A stretch of DNA of 32,007 bases, from contig JAICGN010000044.1 in assembly GCA_025923075.1 (NCBI GenBank), positions 1 through 32,007 of the forward strand, written 5' to 3'. The translations under genes and the position numbers were made by a program. The notes under the pieces are model-generated. The model searched no databases. It was not told the origin of the DNA and saw only the letters and a program-made list of their open reading frames with translations. Numbering within the stretch: the stretch's first letter is position 1; the number at the start of each line of letters is the position of its first letter. This stretch comes from Chitinophagaceae bacterium. GTDB lineage: Bacteria; Bacteroidota; Bacteroidia; Chitinophagales; Chitinophagaceae. This document shows positions 1-7,953 of this stretch, piece after piece.

Positions 1-111
1 AACCTGAAAAAAGTAAGGAAATCAATGCTTCAGGATGCACTCACCACGGCCTGGAAAACCACTGCTCCTTCAAAAGTTGTAGAAAAATATTTCGGAAAAG
101 AAAAATCTTAA
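1..111 (+). CDS. C-terminal end of an unidentified protein (partial)
   Basis: Frame 1 is open from the window edge for 36 codons and stops with TAA at 109-111. The tail is basic and helical in character and ends in YFGKEKS. The stretch AWKTTAPSKVVEKY recalls the tail of some YjbR/MmcQ-like small DNA-binding proteins, but this is too short to assign. It lies 26 bp before the downstream membrane oxygenase on the same strand, so the two could be co-transcribed. Confidence 0.6.
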   Translation, partial: NLKKVRKSMLQDALTTAWKTTAPSKVVEKYFGKEKS

Positions 112-137
112 TTTTACCACAACGATTCGTTTGGTTT

Positions 138-1409
138 ATGGAACTCTACGGCAAACTTTTAAACATCGCTGTCCCCTTTTTTATTTTTTTCTTTCTGATT
201 GAGAAAATTGTAGAATGGAAAAAAGGGCTTCACGTCATTCGCGGACTTGACAGTGTGTCAAGTTTCAGCAGTGGAATTACCAACGTCGTAAAAGATGTAC
301 TTGGAATTGGCGTCACTATCATTACGTATAGCTGGCTTGTAAATAATATCGCCATTTTCCATATCGAAGCCACAGTTCTTACATACATCATCGCTTTTCT
401 CGTAATAGATTTCCAGGGTTACTGGGTCCATCGCTGGTGTCATAAAATAAACTTCTTCTGGAACTATCATATCATTCACCATAGCAGTGAAGAGTTTAAC
501 CTTTCCTGTGCATTGCGTCAATCCATTTCAAATTTCATAAACTTTTTTACTTTTTTACTTATCCCTGCCGCACTCCTTGGCGTACCTAAAGAAGTAATAG
601 CAATCGTGGCTCCGCTTCATCTGTTTTTACAATATTGGTATCATACTCAATTGATCGGCAAAATGGGTTTTCTTGAACATATCATTGTTACGCCCTCTCA
701 TCATCGCGTACACCACGCCATCAACAAAGAATACATGGATAAAAACCTCTCGCAGATATTTATTTTCTGGGATAAGCTTTTTGGAACCTTTCAGCAGGAG
801 CTTGATGATGTGAAACCCGTTTATGGCGTAACAAGACCCGTAAAGACCTGGAATCCTATTAAAATAAATTTTGTTCACCTGTGGTTATTGATCAGGGATG
901 CATGGAGAACGAAGAATATAAAAGATAAATTCCGAATCTGGTTTATGCCGACAGGCTGGCGCCCGGAAGATGTAAAAGAAAAATACCCTGTTGATTATAT
1001 CGCCGATGTTTACAGTTATAAAAAATTTGACACGCCTGCAACAAAAACATTTATAGCGTGGAGCTGGGTGCAAATGTTTTTTAACTATTTTTTACTCATT
1101 TATTTTTTCGCTTTTATCGCACAGATCGGTACGCCTCAGATTTTTTATTATGGCGCTTTTGTATTTATTTCAATCTATGCTTACACGGAATTAATGGATG
1201 GCAACCGGTATGCTTTTTATATTGAATTGATCAAATCGATCATTGGTCTCTACATCCTCTATTATTATGGCGACTGGTTCTTTTCCTCTCAACATTGGCC
1301 CTGGTATCATTATATTGTCGGCACTTACCTCATCGTTTCCGTTTTTGCAGCCGGGTATTTTGCATTGTATGAAATGAAAAAAAGCGAGCAGCAGGTTTCA
1401 TTAGCCTGA
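138..1409 (+). CDS. Sterol desaturase / fatty acid hydroxylase family membrane protein (AGMO-like)
   Basis: This is a 423-residue integral membrane protein with the histidine clusters that bind the di-iron centre of the fatty acid hydroxylase superfamily: HRWCH at residues 98-102 (HxxxH), HIIHH at 111-115 and HHRVHH at 188-193. The motif is followed by the family's WDKLFGTF segment near residue 211. Hydrophobic helices lie near residues 9-21, 50-70, 78-95 and 135-165, and three or four more occur in the last 110 residues. The C-terminal membrane half after about residue 305 resembles alkylglycerol-monooxygenase-type proteins rather than short sterol desaturases. By family it would perform an O2-dependent hydroxylation or cleavage of a lipid in the inner membrane; the substrate cannot be read from the sequence. 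The ATG at 138 gives a full-length N-terminus. No Shine-Dalgarno sequence is seen. Confidence 0.88.
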   Translation: MELYGKLLNIAVPFFIFFFLIEKIVEWKKGLHVIRGLDSVSSFSSGITNVVKDVLGIGVTIITYSWLVNNIAIFHIEATVLTYIIAFLVIDFQGYWVHRWCHKINFFWNYHIIHHSSEEFNLSCALRQSISNFINFFTFLLIPAALLGVPKEVIAIVAPLHLFLQYWYHTQLIGKMGFLEHIIVTPSHHRVHHAINKEYMDKNLSQIFIFWDKLFGTFQQELDDVKPVYGVTRPVKTWNPIKINFVHLWLLIRDAWRTKNIKDKFRIWFMPTGWRPEDVKEKYPVDYIADVYSYKKFDTPATKTFIAWSWVQMFFNYFLLIYFFAFIAQIGTPQIFYYGAFVFISIYAYTELMDGNRYAFYIELIKSIIGLYILYYYGDWFFSSQHWPWYHYIVGTYLIVSVFAAGYFALYEMKKSEQQVSLA

Positions 1410-1557
1410 TATTTGTTTCAAAACCGGCATTTTTTCCGGCCTTTAGGGTAAAAGCCCGGCGGTGTCGAACACTCCCTTCATTAAATTGGTGTAATTTTAG
1501 AGGTAAAGCAACCCAAGCGTCTACGCTTTCGATTATTTAACCGAAATATTTCAACCC

Positions 1558-2139
1558 TTGTTAACGGCCCGGGAATTGAGCGAACATATTGCTGGTTGTG
1601 TAAAGAACAACAGGGACAGTCAAAAAACTATCTACAGTTCGTTTTATGGCTATGCTATTTCAATATGCGACCGATATTCCGGGAACAATGATGATGCTGT
1701 GGAAATTCTCAATGATGGATTCTTGAAAATTTTTAAAGAAATACACAAGTACCAACCTGCCTATGCTGACACTGTCGCCTCTTTTAAGGGTTGGATAAGA
1801 AAAATTATGGTGTACACCGCCATTGATCATTACAGGAAAATCAAGAAACATTTGAACGGACATGTTGACCCGGTGACATTGCAGATAGCTTACTCGCAGG
1901 AAACAGCTCTTGACAAGTTATCATACCAGGAAATATTAACAGCGGTGCAGCAATTATCACCGGCATATCGTACTGTTTTCAATCTTTTTGTTATGGAAGG
2001 GTTGAGTCATGATGAGATATCAAATAAGCTGGGTATTGCAGAAGGCACGTCAAAATCCAACCTTGCAAAAGCGAGAATGCATCTGCAAAAAATATTACTA
2101 AAACGAACCGAACAAGAGTATAAAAGAAATGCAGTCTGA
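1558..2139 (+). CDS. ECF-type RNA polymerase sigma-70 factor
   Basis: This 193-residue protein has sigma region 2 at about residues 24-95 (helical, with YGYAISICDRYSGN and a DD/EI acidic stretch) and region 4 at about 124-180 with a helix-turn-helix, LSHDEISNKLGIAEGTSKSN, at 149-168. Regions 1 and 3 are absent, as in extracytoplasmic-function sigma factors. The only suitable start is a TTG at 1558, which places the usual TARELSEHIAG N-terminus right after it; no in-frame ATG precedes region 2. Its 3' end overlaps the next gene by 11 bp, so translation is probably coupled. By analogy with other Bacteroidota pairs it should be controlled by the downstream membrane protein and activate an envelope regulon; its targets are unknown. 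Confidence 0.92.
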   Translation: MLTARELSEHIAGCVKNNRDSQKTIYSSFYGYAISICDRYSGNNDDAVEILNDGFLKIFKEIHKYQPAYADTVASFKGWIRKIMVYTAIDHYRKIKKHLNGHVDPVTLQIAYSQETALDKLSYQEILTAVQQLSPAYRTVFNLFVMEGLSHDEISNKLGIAEGTSKSNLAKARMHLQKILLKRTEQEYKRNAV

Positions 2140-3442
2140 GAATTTTGATAAAAAAATTAAAGATTCATTAAGCCAGCCTCCTCCCGGAAATGATAACCCG
2201 GCCTGGGATAAAATGGAGGCGCTGCTTGATAAACACATGCCTGTAGAAAAGAAAGACAGGCGAAAAATCTTCTTTATACTTTTCGGATTCCTGTTATTGG
2301 GTGGCGGTGCATTTTTAACCTGGAAAAATAATGGCGCAAACAAGAATGAGATCACGTCAACTCGATCTCAAAAACAGAACACCAGCACTGAAGAAAATGA
2401 GAATCAAAAGAAAACCGATCAGAACATTCCTTCTACGATCGTTCCTGAAACCAATATCACAAAAACTGGGGGATCCAGGGAAATTCCCAATACCAATTCG
2501 TTTGATCCGTTTCCTGGCGACGAGAGTAAAATCAATTCCGCAGGAAAAACAATAAGACAGAATAAAAAAACAAATAACATCGATGTTAAGCAACCAGCCC
2601 CCGCTAAGCAAACTATGGACGACTTAGTCAGGAGCACGGAACCGGAAAGATCGTTAATTGAAAAACTTACAAAAAGTGAAACTGAACCAACAATAACTGA
2701 AAAGAACGAGCTCGTAAAAGAACCTGAAATAACCATTGCGGAGAATAAGCTTCAAGAACAGAAGGAGGAAGCAAAAGAAACAAAGCCTGTAGCAATTGAA
2801 AAAATTGGCAATGATCAACAGAAAAAAACAAGTTCATTCTCCAATAACTTCTTTTTAACTGTTTCGGCAGGACCTGATTTCAGTACAGTTGGTGGTAATG
2901 CAGGTGAAGTAAAATTGACATATGGTGCCGGCATCGGTTATCAAATTTCAAAAAGATTTTCTGTAAGAAGTGGTTTTTATGTGGGAAGGAAAGTTTACTC
3001 CGCTGACCCCGACGATTATAACCCTCCAGCCAATTTTTGGGGATATTATCCAAACCTGGAAAATATTGACGCAAACTGTAAAGTGTATGATATTCCGATA
3101 ACAGTAGATTATAAAATAAGTACTAAGAAAAAAGACAGCTGGTTTGTATCAGCCGGTGTTTCCAGTTTGCTTATGAAAGAAGAAACTTATGAGTATTACT
3201 TCAAACCAAATTACAGCCCGACTTATGTTACCTACACCCGAACAATCAACAATGAAAATAAACATTACTTCTCTGTATTGAATCTATCGGGTGGTTATAC
3301 AAGAGTGCTGAACAAAAATATAAGTCTGCAAGCAGAGCCCTATATAAAAATAGCAATGGATGGTGTTGGTTATGGAAAAGTAAAACTCAATAGCGGTGGT
3401 GTGCTGTTTTCGGCTGTCATTAAACCTTTTGCTAAAAAATAG
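2129..3442 (+). CDS. Envelope-spanning protein: cytoplasmic segment, inner-membrane helix, long linker, C-terminal beta-barrel
   Basis: This 437-residue product has four visible parts. Residues 1-46 are soluble and acidic/helical, with PAWDKMEALLDKH as seen at the N-termini of anti-sigma-like proteins. Residues 47-65 form one hydrophobic helix preceded by KKDRRK, which favours a cytoplasmic N-terminus. Residues 66 to about 235 are low-complexity, rich in K, E, T, N and P. Residues 240-437 alternate polar and aromatic residues in short strands (FFLTVSAGPDF, GAGIGYQISKRFSVRSGFYV and so on), as in PorT/OMP_b-brl-type outer-membrane barrels. The gene starts inside the sigma-factor gene (11-bp overlap). 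I infer a regulator of that sigma factor that could reach from cytoplasm to outer membrane. The barrel assignment rests on pattern only, and no catalytic motif is seen. Confidence 0.8.
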   Translation: MQSENFDKKIKDSLSQPPPGNDNPAWDKMEALLDKHMPVEKKDRRKIFFILFGFLLLGGGAFLTWKNNGANKNEITSTRSQKQNTSTEENENQKKTDQNIPSTIVPETNITKTGGSREIPNTNSFDPFPGDESKINSAGKTIRQNKKTNNIDVKQPAPAKQTMDDLVRSTEPERSLIEKLTKSETEPTITEKNELVKEPEITIAENKLQEQKEEAKETKPVAIEKIGNDQQKKTSSFSNNFFLTVSAGPDFSTVGGNAGEVKLTYGAGIGYQISKRFSVRSGFYVGRKVYSADPDDYNPPANFWGYYPNLENIDANCKVYDIPITVDYKISTKKKDSWFVSAGVSSLLMKEETYEYYFKPNYSPTYVTYTRTINNENKHYFSVLNLSGGYTRVLNKNISLQAEPYIKIAMDGVGYGKVKLNSGGVLFSAVIKPFAKK

Positions 3443-3449
3443 TCAGGCA

Positions 3450-3478
3450 GACTCCGAGCTTCCGACTCTGAACTCCTA
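3450..3478. repeat. Degenerate heptamer repeat (ACTCCGA type) between convergent genes
   Basis: Starting at 3451 the sequence can be cut into 7-nt units ACTCCGA, GCTTCCG, ACTCTGA and ACTCCTA, with the ACT core in phase at 3451, 3465 and 3472. It fills the gap between the ends of two convergent genes and runs over the cysteine desulfurase stop codon (3476-3478 on the other strand). The same unit layout appears at 14498-14527. Confidence 0.6.
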
Positions 3479-4603
3479 AATAATTTCTTTCAATTTTTCA
3501 ATCACCGTATCTATTTCAGCAGTTGTATTGCATTTACTAAAAGAAAAACGAACAGGCACAAGGTTCGGATTATTATTTATCGCCCTGATAACATGTGACC
3601 CAACATCGGCTCCGCTACTGCAGGCACTACCACCCGATGCACAAATATTGCTCATGTCAAGGTTAAATAAGATCATTTCTGATTTCTCAGATTTGGGAAA
3701 TGAGACATTCAGCACAGTGTACAAGCTTTTGCCAAGATAATCGCCATTGAATTTTACACCGGGAATTTTTTTATTCAATTGATCGATCATATATGTTTTT
3801 AATGATTGAATATATGTTGCGTCTTTTTCCATGTTTGCTTCGGCTATTTCCAGCGCCTTGGCAAAACCTACTATGCCATAAAGATTTTCCGTCCCTGCCC
3901 GCATATTTCTTTCCTGCCCGCCGCCATAGATCATCGGACGCACTTTAATATTGTCGTTTACATACAATATCCCCACTCCTTTCGGCCCGTGAAATTTATG
4001 TCCCGCTCCGGTTGCAAAATGCACGGGCTTTTTTCTCAGGTCAATTTTATAGTGCCCTACTGTTTGCACGGTATCCGAATGAAATATAGCATTATACTTT
4101 TTACAGATCTCACCCGCAGTATAAATATCAAGCAGGTTCCCAATCTCATTATTTGCATGCATCAATGACACCAAACATCTTTCTTTTCGTGATGCCAGTT
4201 GTTCTTCAAGATCATTCAGATCAATATGGCCATCCGGCAGCAATTTTACAAAGCTTGTGGTGATAGCGCCTTCGTGATCCAAATGCTCAACAGCATGCAG
4301 CACCGCATGGTGCTCGATCGGTGAAGTGATGATATGCCGGCAACCAAGATCACGAATAGAAGTTGAGATGGCCATGTTATCGCTTTCAGTACCACCGCTG
4401 GTAAAAAATATTTCACCGGGGTTGGCATTCAATATTCTCGCAACTGTTTTTCTTGCATTCTCAATGGCAAGTCTTGATTCTCTTCCATAAGAATAAATGG
4501 AAGAAGGGTTGCCAAAATGAGTGGTCATGTAGGGCAACATGGCCTCAAGTACTTCTTTATCAAGGGCTGTGGTAGCGGCGTTATCTAAATAAATTCTTTG
4601 CAT
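3476..4603 (-). CDS. Cysteine desulfurase (NifS/IscS family)
   Basis: This PLP enzyme removes sulfur from L-cysteine for Fe-S cluster assembly and thiolation. Counting from the ATG at 4603 (375 residues), the N-terminal YLDNAATTAL motif is at 5-14, the PLP-binding lysine lies in GHKFHGPKG (Lys203), and the sulfur-accepting cysteine lies in GGSACSSGA (Cys328). The EHHAV and SDTVQ (PLP-contacting) segments are also present. A longer reading from 4621 adds only six residues (MRLFYI); I prefer 4603 because the family starts directly before YLDNAATT and the -7 box at 4619-4626 would lie across or upstream of the longer start. No scaffold (IscU) or SUF genes are nearby, so it is a stand-alone gene facing away from its neighbour. 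Confidence 0.95.
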   Translation of the reverse strand: MQRIYLDNAATTALDKEVLEAMLPYMTTHFGNPSSIYSYGRESRLAIENARKTVARILNANPGEIFFTSGGTESDNMAISTSIRDLGCRHIITSPIEHHAVLHAVEHLDHEGAITTSFVKLLPDGHIDLNDLEEQLASRKERCLVSLMHANNEIGNLLDIYTAGEICKKYNAIFHSDTVQTVGHYKIDLRKKPVHFATGAGHKFHGPKGVGILYVNDNIKVRPMIYGGGQERNMRAGTENLYGIVGFAKALEIAEANMEKDATYIQSLKTYMIDQLNKKIPGVKFNGDYLGKSLYTVLNVSFPKSEKSEMILFNLDMSNICASGGSACSSGADVGSHVIRAINNNPNLVPVRFSFSKCNTTAEIDTVIEKLKEII

Positions 4604-4618
4604 AATATAAAAGAGGCG

Positions 4619-4626
4619 CAAAGATA
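4619..4626 (-). promoter_or_regulatory. Bacteroidota -7 box (TATCTTTG) of the cysteine desulfurase gene
   Basis: On the minus strand TATCTTTG matches the TAnnTTTG consensus of the Bacteroidota primary sigma factor and ends 15 nt before the ATG at 4603. No clear -33 TTG was found at the usual distance. Confidence 0.45.
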
Positions 4627-4728
4627 ATTAATCGTAACGGAGTGACGAATCGATTGTATGAAATGTGGCAAACGAAGGATTAACAACTTAATTTTCTACT
4701 TAAGTTCTTTGTGCAGTCACGCATGTGC

Positions 4729-4788
4729 GGGATCGCCGGGGGTGACGAATATCCGCCTTCGCTAAAGCTTCGGCGGATGAAAGATCCC
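4729..4788. repeat. Nested inverted repeat in the cysteine desulfurase / binding-protein gap
   Basis: An outer pair GGGATC (4729-4734) / GATCCC (4783-4788) encloses an inner pair ATCCGCC (4751-4757) / GGCGGAT (4772-4778), and within that a GCT/AGC mini-stem (4761-4768). The 9-mer GTGACGAAT occurs just before the inner arm (4742-4750) and again exactly 100 bp upstream (4642-4650). It looks like an intergenic repeat element or the remains of one; it is not followed by a T-tract, so a terminator is unlikely. Confidence 0.5.
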
Positions 4789-4913
4789 AACAGCTCACAA
4801 CTGTATCTATTTACTTAGGCAAAATTCAAATAAATTGGGTATGTTTAGTGGGCCTTAAAACCTCCTCATAGTTTGAAGAAAATTTAAACTTGAACTAACA
4901 AAATAAAATAATT

Positions 4914-5720
4914 ATGAACAGGAAACATTTAGCAAGTTTGCTGTCGATCGGCATCTTATTGTTCCTTTTCTCCTTGCCTGCTGTTAGTCAGAAGGCACTC
5001 GACGCTATCGTCAAAAGGGGTGAGATCCGCATCGGCACGACAGGCAATCAGCCGCCCTACTCCATGAAGTCAAAAACTGGAGAGTTGATGGGATATGAAG
5101 TTGACCTCGCGAAAGCGTTAGCAACAAGTATGGGAGTGAAACTGAAGCTGGTTGAAATGCCTTTTTCAGAATTGGCAGGAGCGGTTAAGTCAGGCAAAAT
5201 TGACGCGATCATGTCAGGCATGACGATCACGCCTGAGCGAAATCTGAGTATGCTTTTTGCAGGTCCTTATATCATTTCAGGAAAATCAATGCTGACTAAA
5301 TCAAATAAAGTTGCAGCTTTTAATGCAGATACTGGCGCAAGTGGGAAAAAATATAAGATTGTCAGCCTGAAAGGATCAACGAGTGAGGAATTTGTAAAGA
5401 ACGTTATGTCAAAACACGAAAATATTACTGTTGATAATTACAATGATGCGGTTAATATGGTCATCAGTGATCGGGCTGATGCTATGGTGGCTGACAAACC
5501 CATCTGTGTAATTACACTAATGAAGAATCAAGGGAAGGATCTCGTAACTACGGAACAGCCATTAACCATTGAGCCTATCGGCATGGCATTACCGGCAGGT
5601 GATGCGCAATTTCTGAACCTGGTGACGAACTATCTTTCAACCTTACAAATATCCGGTATTCTTCCGGCGCTTGAGAAAAAATGGTTCAATGACGGTTCCT
5701 GGATGTTGAATGTAGAATAA
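4914..5720 (+). CDS. Periplasmic amino-acid-binding protein (SBP family 3), orphan
   Basis: This 268-residue protein has a cleavable signal peptide (about 1-25, ending LPAVSQ) without a lipobox cysteine, so it is probably soluble in the periplasm. The family signature is clear: RIGTTGNQPPYS at 39-50, GYEVDLAKAL at 60-69, DAIMSGMTITPERN at 97-110 (Arg109 is the expected carboxylate-binding arginine) and ADAMVADKP at 188-196 in lobe 2. Proteins of this fold bind amino acids for ABC importers or act as sensors or dehydratases. No permease or ATPase gene is adjacent, so it must work with a partner elsewhere or have another role. The ATG at 4914 gives a correct signal peptide. No strong Shine-Dalgarno sequence is present. 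Confidence 0.9.
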   Translation: MNRKHLASLLSIGILLFLFSLPAVSQKALDAIVKRGEIRIGTTGNQPPYSMKSKTGELMGYEVDLAKALATSMGVKLKLVEMPFSELAGAVKSGKIDAIMSGMTITPERNLSMLFAGPYIISGKSMLTKSNKVAAFNADTGASGKKYKIVSLKGSTSEEFVKNVMSKHENITVDNYNDAVNMVISDRADAMVADKPICVITLMKNQGKDLVTTEQPLTIEPIGMALPAGDAQFLNLVTNYLSTLQISGILPALEKKWFNDGSWMLNVE

Positions 5721-5738
5721 TGAGCTCGTGACATTGTG

Positions 5739-5867
5739 ATGGCATTTCCACCTCCACAAATAAGCGACAAGATTTATAAATATGTGATTCAAGGTAAGTA
5801 TGACATCACACAAACAAAACCGTTGATTCCACCGCCAACGATTGACACGTTAAAAAGACAAGAATAG
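5739..5867 (+). other. Short open frame of unknown meaning beside a gene remnant
   Basis: An ATG at 5739 opens 42 codons beginning MAFPPPQISDKIYKYVIQGK and ending in LKRQE. It has no signal peptide, and I do not recognise it. It lies immediately upstream of the truncated PQQ-dehydrogenase fragment and in a different frame. It may be a remnant of an older gene rather than a functional peptide. Confidence 0.2.
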
Positions 5868-5888
5868 GGACAGTATACAACATGAGGC

Positions 5889-6251
5889 TTGGCTCCGTTC
5901 GGAACGATGACTGCAAGCGACCTGAATACGGGCGCTATCGTTTGGCAGGTTCCGCTTGGCGAAGACCCGAAATTCAAAAAGATGGGTGTAGCGAATTCCG
6001 GAATGTTCAACCGGGGCGGGGGAATTGCTGCCACAGGAGGTTTGATATTCATCGGCGCCACTGGTGACAATATGTTTCGCGCATTTCATCAGAAGACAGG
6101 AAAAGTAATATGGCAATACCAGTTGCCTGGCATGGCCACTTCAATCCCTTCCACTTACGCGGTTGGCGACAAACAGTATGTTGTGGTGTCTGTGAATGGC
6201 GAGCAGAAAAATAATTTCAAAGGTGGATATATTGCTTTCGCAATTCCGTAA
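5889..6251 (+). pseudogene. C-terminal fragment of a PQQ-dependent dehydrogenase (quinoprotein)
   Basis: The 120-codon frame matches the last two propeller blades of PQQ-dependent glucose/alcohol dehydrogenases: APFGTMTASDLNTGAIVWQV, then GGIAATGGLIFIGATGDNMFRAF, then TGKVIWQYQLP, then GDKQYVVVSVNGE and a terminal GGYIAFAIP. Enzymes of this family are about 600-800 residues, so most of the gene is missing. A stop (TGA at 5883-5885) lies two codons before the only TTG that could start it, and there is no ATG in this frame. I read it as a decayed remnant. The natural C-terminus is intact, so the loss is at the 5' side. Confidence 0.8.
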
Positions 6252-6414
6252 GTCACTGTCACCTGGACGGAATTCTAATCCTCCACTTCGGCTATCCCTA
6301 TCTGTTACACGAAACTTTATGACAGAGACTCTTAGCCGTTGAGTTGTTGGTGATGAGAACTACTGAAGTTTCCTCACGAATTTCGAACACCAACTACGGC
6401 GTAAATAGATCCGG

Positions 6415-7770
6415 TTACTTTTCCTTTGTGAAAATCCTCTCCCCACCATCCCGTTTTATCGTCATCTGGCTTTTCGCGGCGTCGAATTCAATAACGATGC
6501 CGGTAGCAGTGCCGTTATCAATCTTAAATTTATCCTGCGCTGTCGCTTCGAGCGGGACTGCAGTTTGCGCTCCGGGTGGTTTCGCGTAGAGGGTGAGGCC
6601 TTCTCTGGTAATCGTAAATTTAGCGGGAGTTCCGGCTATTGAATAAACTCCGACATATTTGTCGAGCACTTCCTGATTGACGGCGATGGATTCGAATGTG
6701 GGAATCTGAAACGGCTTGTTGTAATAAATGTCGACAACGCCACTCACAATATCCTTTACCGGGTAAACCTTCGCGTTCGTAGCGTACGCGACGGCCAGTT
6801 TTTCTTCTGGCAGATAAGCCAGCCACGCCCCGTAGTTATCGGCGCCGCCAGTATGTCCGTAGAAGGTCTTGCCGGCGAATGCGAATGTCACCATCCCCAA
6901 CCCTTCGCCATCCCTCATCGTTTTCATCAAATCGAGGCTCTTCGTTGACACGATCTTCCCCTCGAACAGCGCCTGGATGAATTTGGCCAGGTCGTTGGGT
7001 GTCGAAACAATCGCGCCAGCGCCGAAGAGAATACTTGGATGGGTTTCGGGTACCTGCTTCCAGTCGCCACCAGGGATTATAAAATAGGTAAGCGATTCAT
7101 TCTTGTTCACATCAATATTGCCGGCTGCAGTGTACGTATCACTGAGCCCAATTTTTGTGACGATCTTTTCCTGGAGGGCTGTCTCGTAGGATTTCCCAGT
7201 TAACTTTTCAATGATAATACCCAAAAGGAAATAGCCTGAGTTGCTGTAAAGAGACTTTGTGTCCGGTTCGAAATCGGGCGTGGCTTTGACGATGAGAGCT
7301 AGGTGTTCATCTTTCGTCATTGGAATCGTATTCACGTTTCCCTGGGCATTCTGCTCGCGCCTCACGTTTGGGATTCCGCTGCGATGCGAGAGTATTTGCA
7401 GGATAGTAATTTTCCTGGCATTCGGCACCTGGGGCAAGAATTTGTCGAGCGTGTCGGTCAGCTTCAATTTTCCTTCGTCGACGAGTTGCAAGACCATCGC
7501 GGCAGTGAACATTTTGGTGATCGAACCGATCCGGAATCTGTTCGCTGCGGTCAACGATTTCTTTTCGCTGCCGTTGATCTGGCTGTAGCCGATGGCGCGG
7601 GTATAAAGAACCTTGCCGTCTTTGGCGATGACCAGGCTGCCCATCGCCTTATTCTTTTCGGCAAGCCGGTCAAAAAAATGATCGAGTTTGGCTTTGTCAA
7701 GCGTCTGTGCATATGCTGTGGTAAACAATGCCAGCGTCATAATAATCCCAGATAATATTTTAGTCTTCAT
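6415..7770 (-). CDS. Serine hydrolase of the beta-lactamase / penicillin-binding fold (class C-like), secreted
   Basis: Counting from the ATG at 7770 (451 residues) there is a signal peptide (1-21, ending TTAYA), the SxxK motif SITK at 83-86, YSN at 175-177 and HTG at 306-308 (the KTG-equivalent). This is the full catalytic set of class C beta-lactamase-like esterases and D-aminopeptidases. The last 90 residues (about 360-451) form a beta-rich tail (KYVGVYSIAG...), like the lipocalin-type domain often found in these proteins. A longer frame from 7848 adds 26 residues that would bury the signal peptide, so 7770 is preferred. The substrate is unknown; the family includes peptidases, esterases and inactive homologues, so beta-lactam resistance should not be assumed. 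Base composition is richer in G+C than the neighbours: 60-base lines counted by eye gave 65% (6541-6600), 55% (7021-7080) and 50% (7381-7440), although 6481-6540 gave only 43%; a neighbour line (8041-8100) gave 38%. Confidence 0.92.
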   Translation of the reverse strand: MKTKILSGIIMTLALFTTAYAQTLDKAKLDHFFDRLAEKNKAMGSLVIAKDGKVLYTRAIGYSQINGSEKKSLTAANRFRIGSITKMFTAAMVLQLVDEGKLKLTDTLDKFLPQVPNARKITILQILSHRSGIPNVRREQNAQGNVNTIPMTKDEHLALIVKATPDFEPDTKSLYSNSGYFLLGIIIEKLTGKSYETALQEKIVTKIGLSDTYTAAGNIDVNKNESLTYFIIPGGDWKQVPETHPSILFGAGAIVSTPNDLAKFIQALFEGKIVSTKSLDLMKTMRDGEGLGMVTFAFAGKTFYGHTGGADNYGAWLAYLPEEKLAVAYATNAKVYPVKDIVSGVVDIYYNKPFQIPTFESIAVNQEVLDKYVGVYSIAGTPAKFTITREGLTLYAKPPGAQTAVPLEATAQDKFKIDNGTATGIVIEFDAAKSQMTIKRDGGERIFTKEK

Positions 7771-7953
7771 AATCTTAATTCTTGTTTGATATATTAGAAA
7801 CAAAAAGTACTTTGCGTCACAAAGTAAGTTAAGTAATTTGTATTTCAAATTTTGTTTTGAAAAAGTTTCAAAAAGTATTTCGAATTATTGAGTAAAGGGT
7901 CATAGTGACAAATAACAGCACAACACGTACTTGCCGAAAGACTGCAACTACAA

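Noticed and set aside
1423-1442. Possible terminator after the membrane oxygenase gene (CCGG/CCGG around a T-run)
   Set aside because: The stem is only 4 bp and the T-run lies in the loop, not after the stem.
1518-1523. CGTCTA, resembling an ECF-type -10 element, upstream of the sigma-factor gene (possible autoregulation)
   Set aside because: No matching -35 (AAC-type) element is found at 16-17 nt; spacings to candidate AAC or GTAA sequences are about 10 or 21 nt.
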